NCBI GenBank assembly: GCA_030428695.1
Contig: JAUIEM010000527.1
Location: forward strand, 1 to 5,342
Source of the DNA: a bacterium
GTDB taxonomy: Bacteria > Planctomycetota > J058 > JAJDCP01
Length of the DNA stretch: 5,342 bases
Reading direction: 5' to 3'
A model generated the notes under the pieces. It was not told the DNA's origin. It did not search any database and worked only from the letters and a program-made list of their open reading frames with translations. The stretch's first letter is position 1. Every line of letters begins with the position of its first letter. Below, in pieces: positions 5,291 through 5,342 of this stretch. The translations under genes were made by a program, and so were the position numbers.

Positions 5291-5342
5291 TGCGGCCTCG
5301 GTCGCGGCGTTTTCTTTCTCCCGGGGCCGCGGACATGGTAAC

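Noticed and set aside
4140..5336. Minus-strand 398-codon frame starting at 5336
   Set aside because: It overlaps the whole 304-aa gene in another frame and is extremely Arg/Ala/Gly-rich; it runs through the inverted repeat and the AT-rich control region.
1..5342. CRISPR array or toxin-antitoxin/defence system
   Set aside because: No regularly spaced repeats with unique spacers and no nuclease, toxin or defence motif was found; the short repeats at 4561-5051 are coding and irregularly spaced.

Overview
The window is a GC-rich stretch with every supported gene on the minus strand, so genes read from right to left. The composition, the SD-like ribosome binding sites, a LexA-like box of the actinobacterial type and a type VII secretion-style segment at the left edge suggest an actinobacterium (Actinomycetota) or a phage or plasmid of one. 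The host cannot be fixed from sequence alone.

Right part (about 3140-5342): an accessory, phage- or plasmid-like early region. A 304-residue helical, acidic-linker protein of unknown function (4298-5212) lies behind a perfect 12-bp inverted repeat (5251-5290). A 198-bp intergenic control region (4100-4297) follows. It holds a LexA-box-like palindrome, a cluster of GGAACGC motifs in both orientations, and an AT-rich patch. Then comes a tight four-gene operon: a 67-residue winged-HTH, excisionase-like protein; a 123-residue protein of unknown function; a 130-residue double-CxxC zinc-ribbon protein; and a large RepB-type primase/DUF3987 protein. All three junctions in this operon are 4-bp ATGA stop/start overlaps, which points to translational coupling. 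The likely theme is control and initiation of replication of a mobile element.

Left part (1 to about 1120): the 944-residue primase ORF is not a normal protein. At about residue 678 the DUF3987 ATPase stops, shortly after its Walker A segment. About 33 residues follow that look like a podovirus-type portal (head-tail connector) protein. From about residue 713 it becomes the C-terminal part of an unrelated membrane-associated protein resembling actinobacterial type VII secretion-linked proteins. The next gene (1-288, cut by the window edge) resembles uncharacterised partners found beside such genes. One open reading frame therefore joins pieces of three unrelated genes. This is either an unusual natural recombinant or, more likely in my judgement, a chimeric assembly joined at short homologies. 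It is the main point to check in this window.
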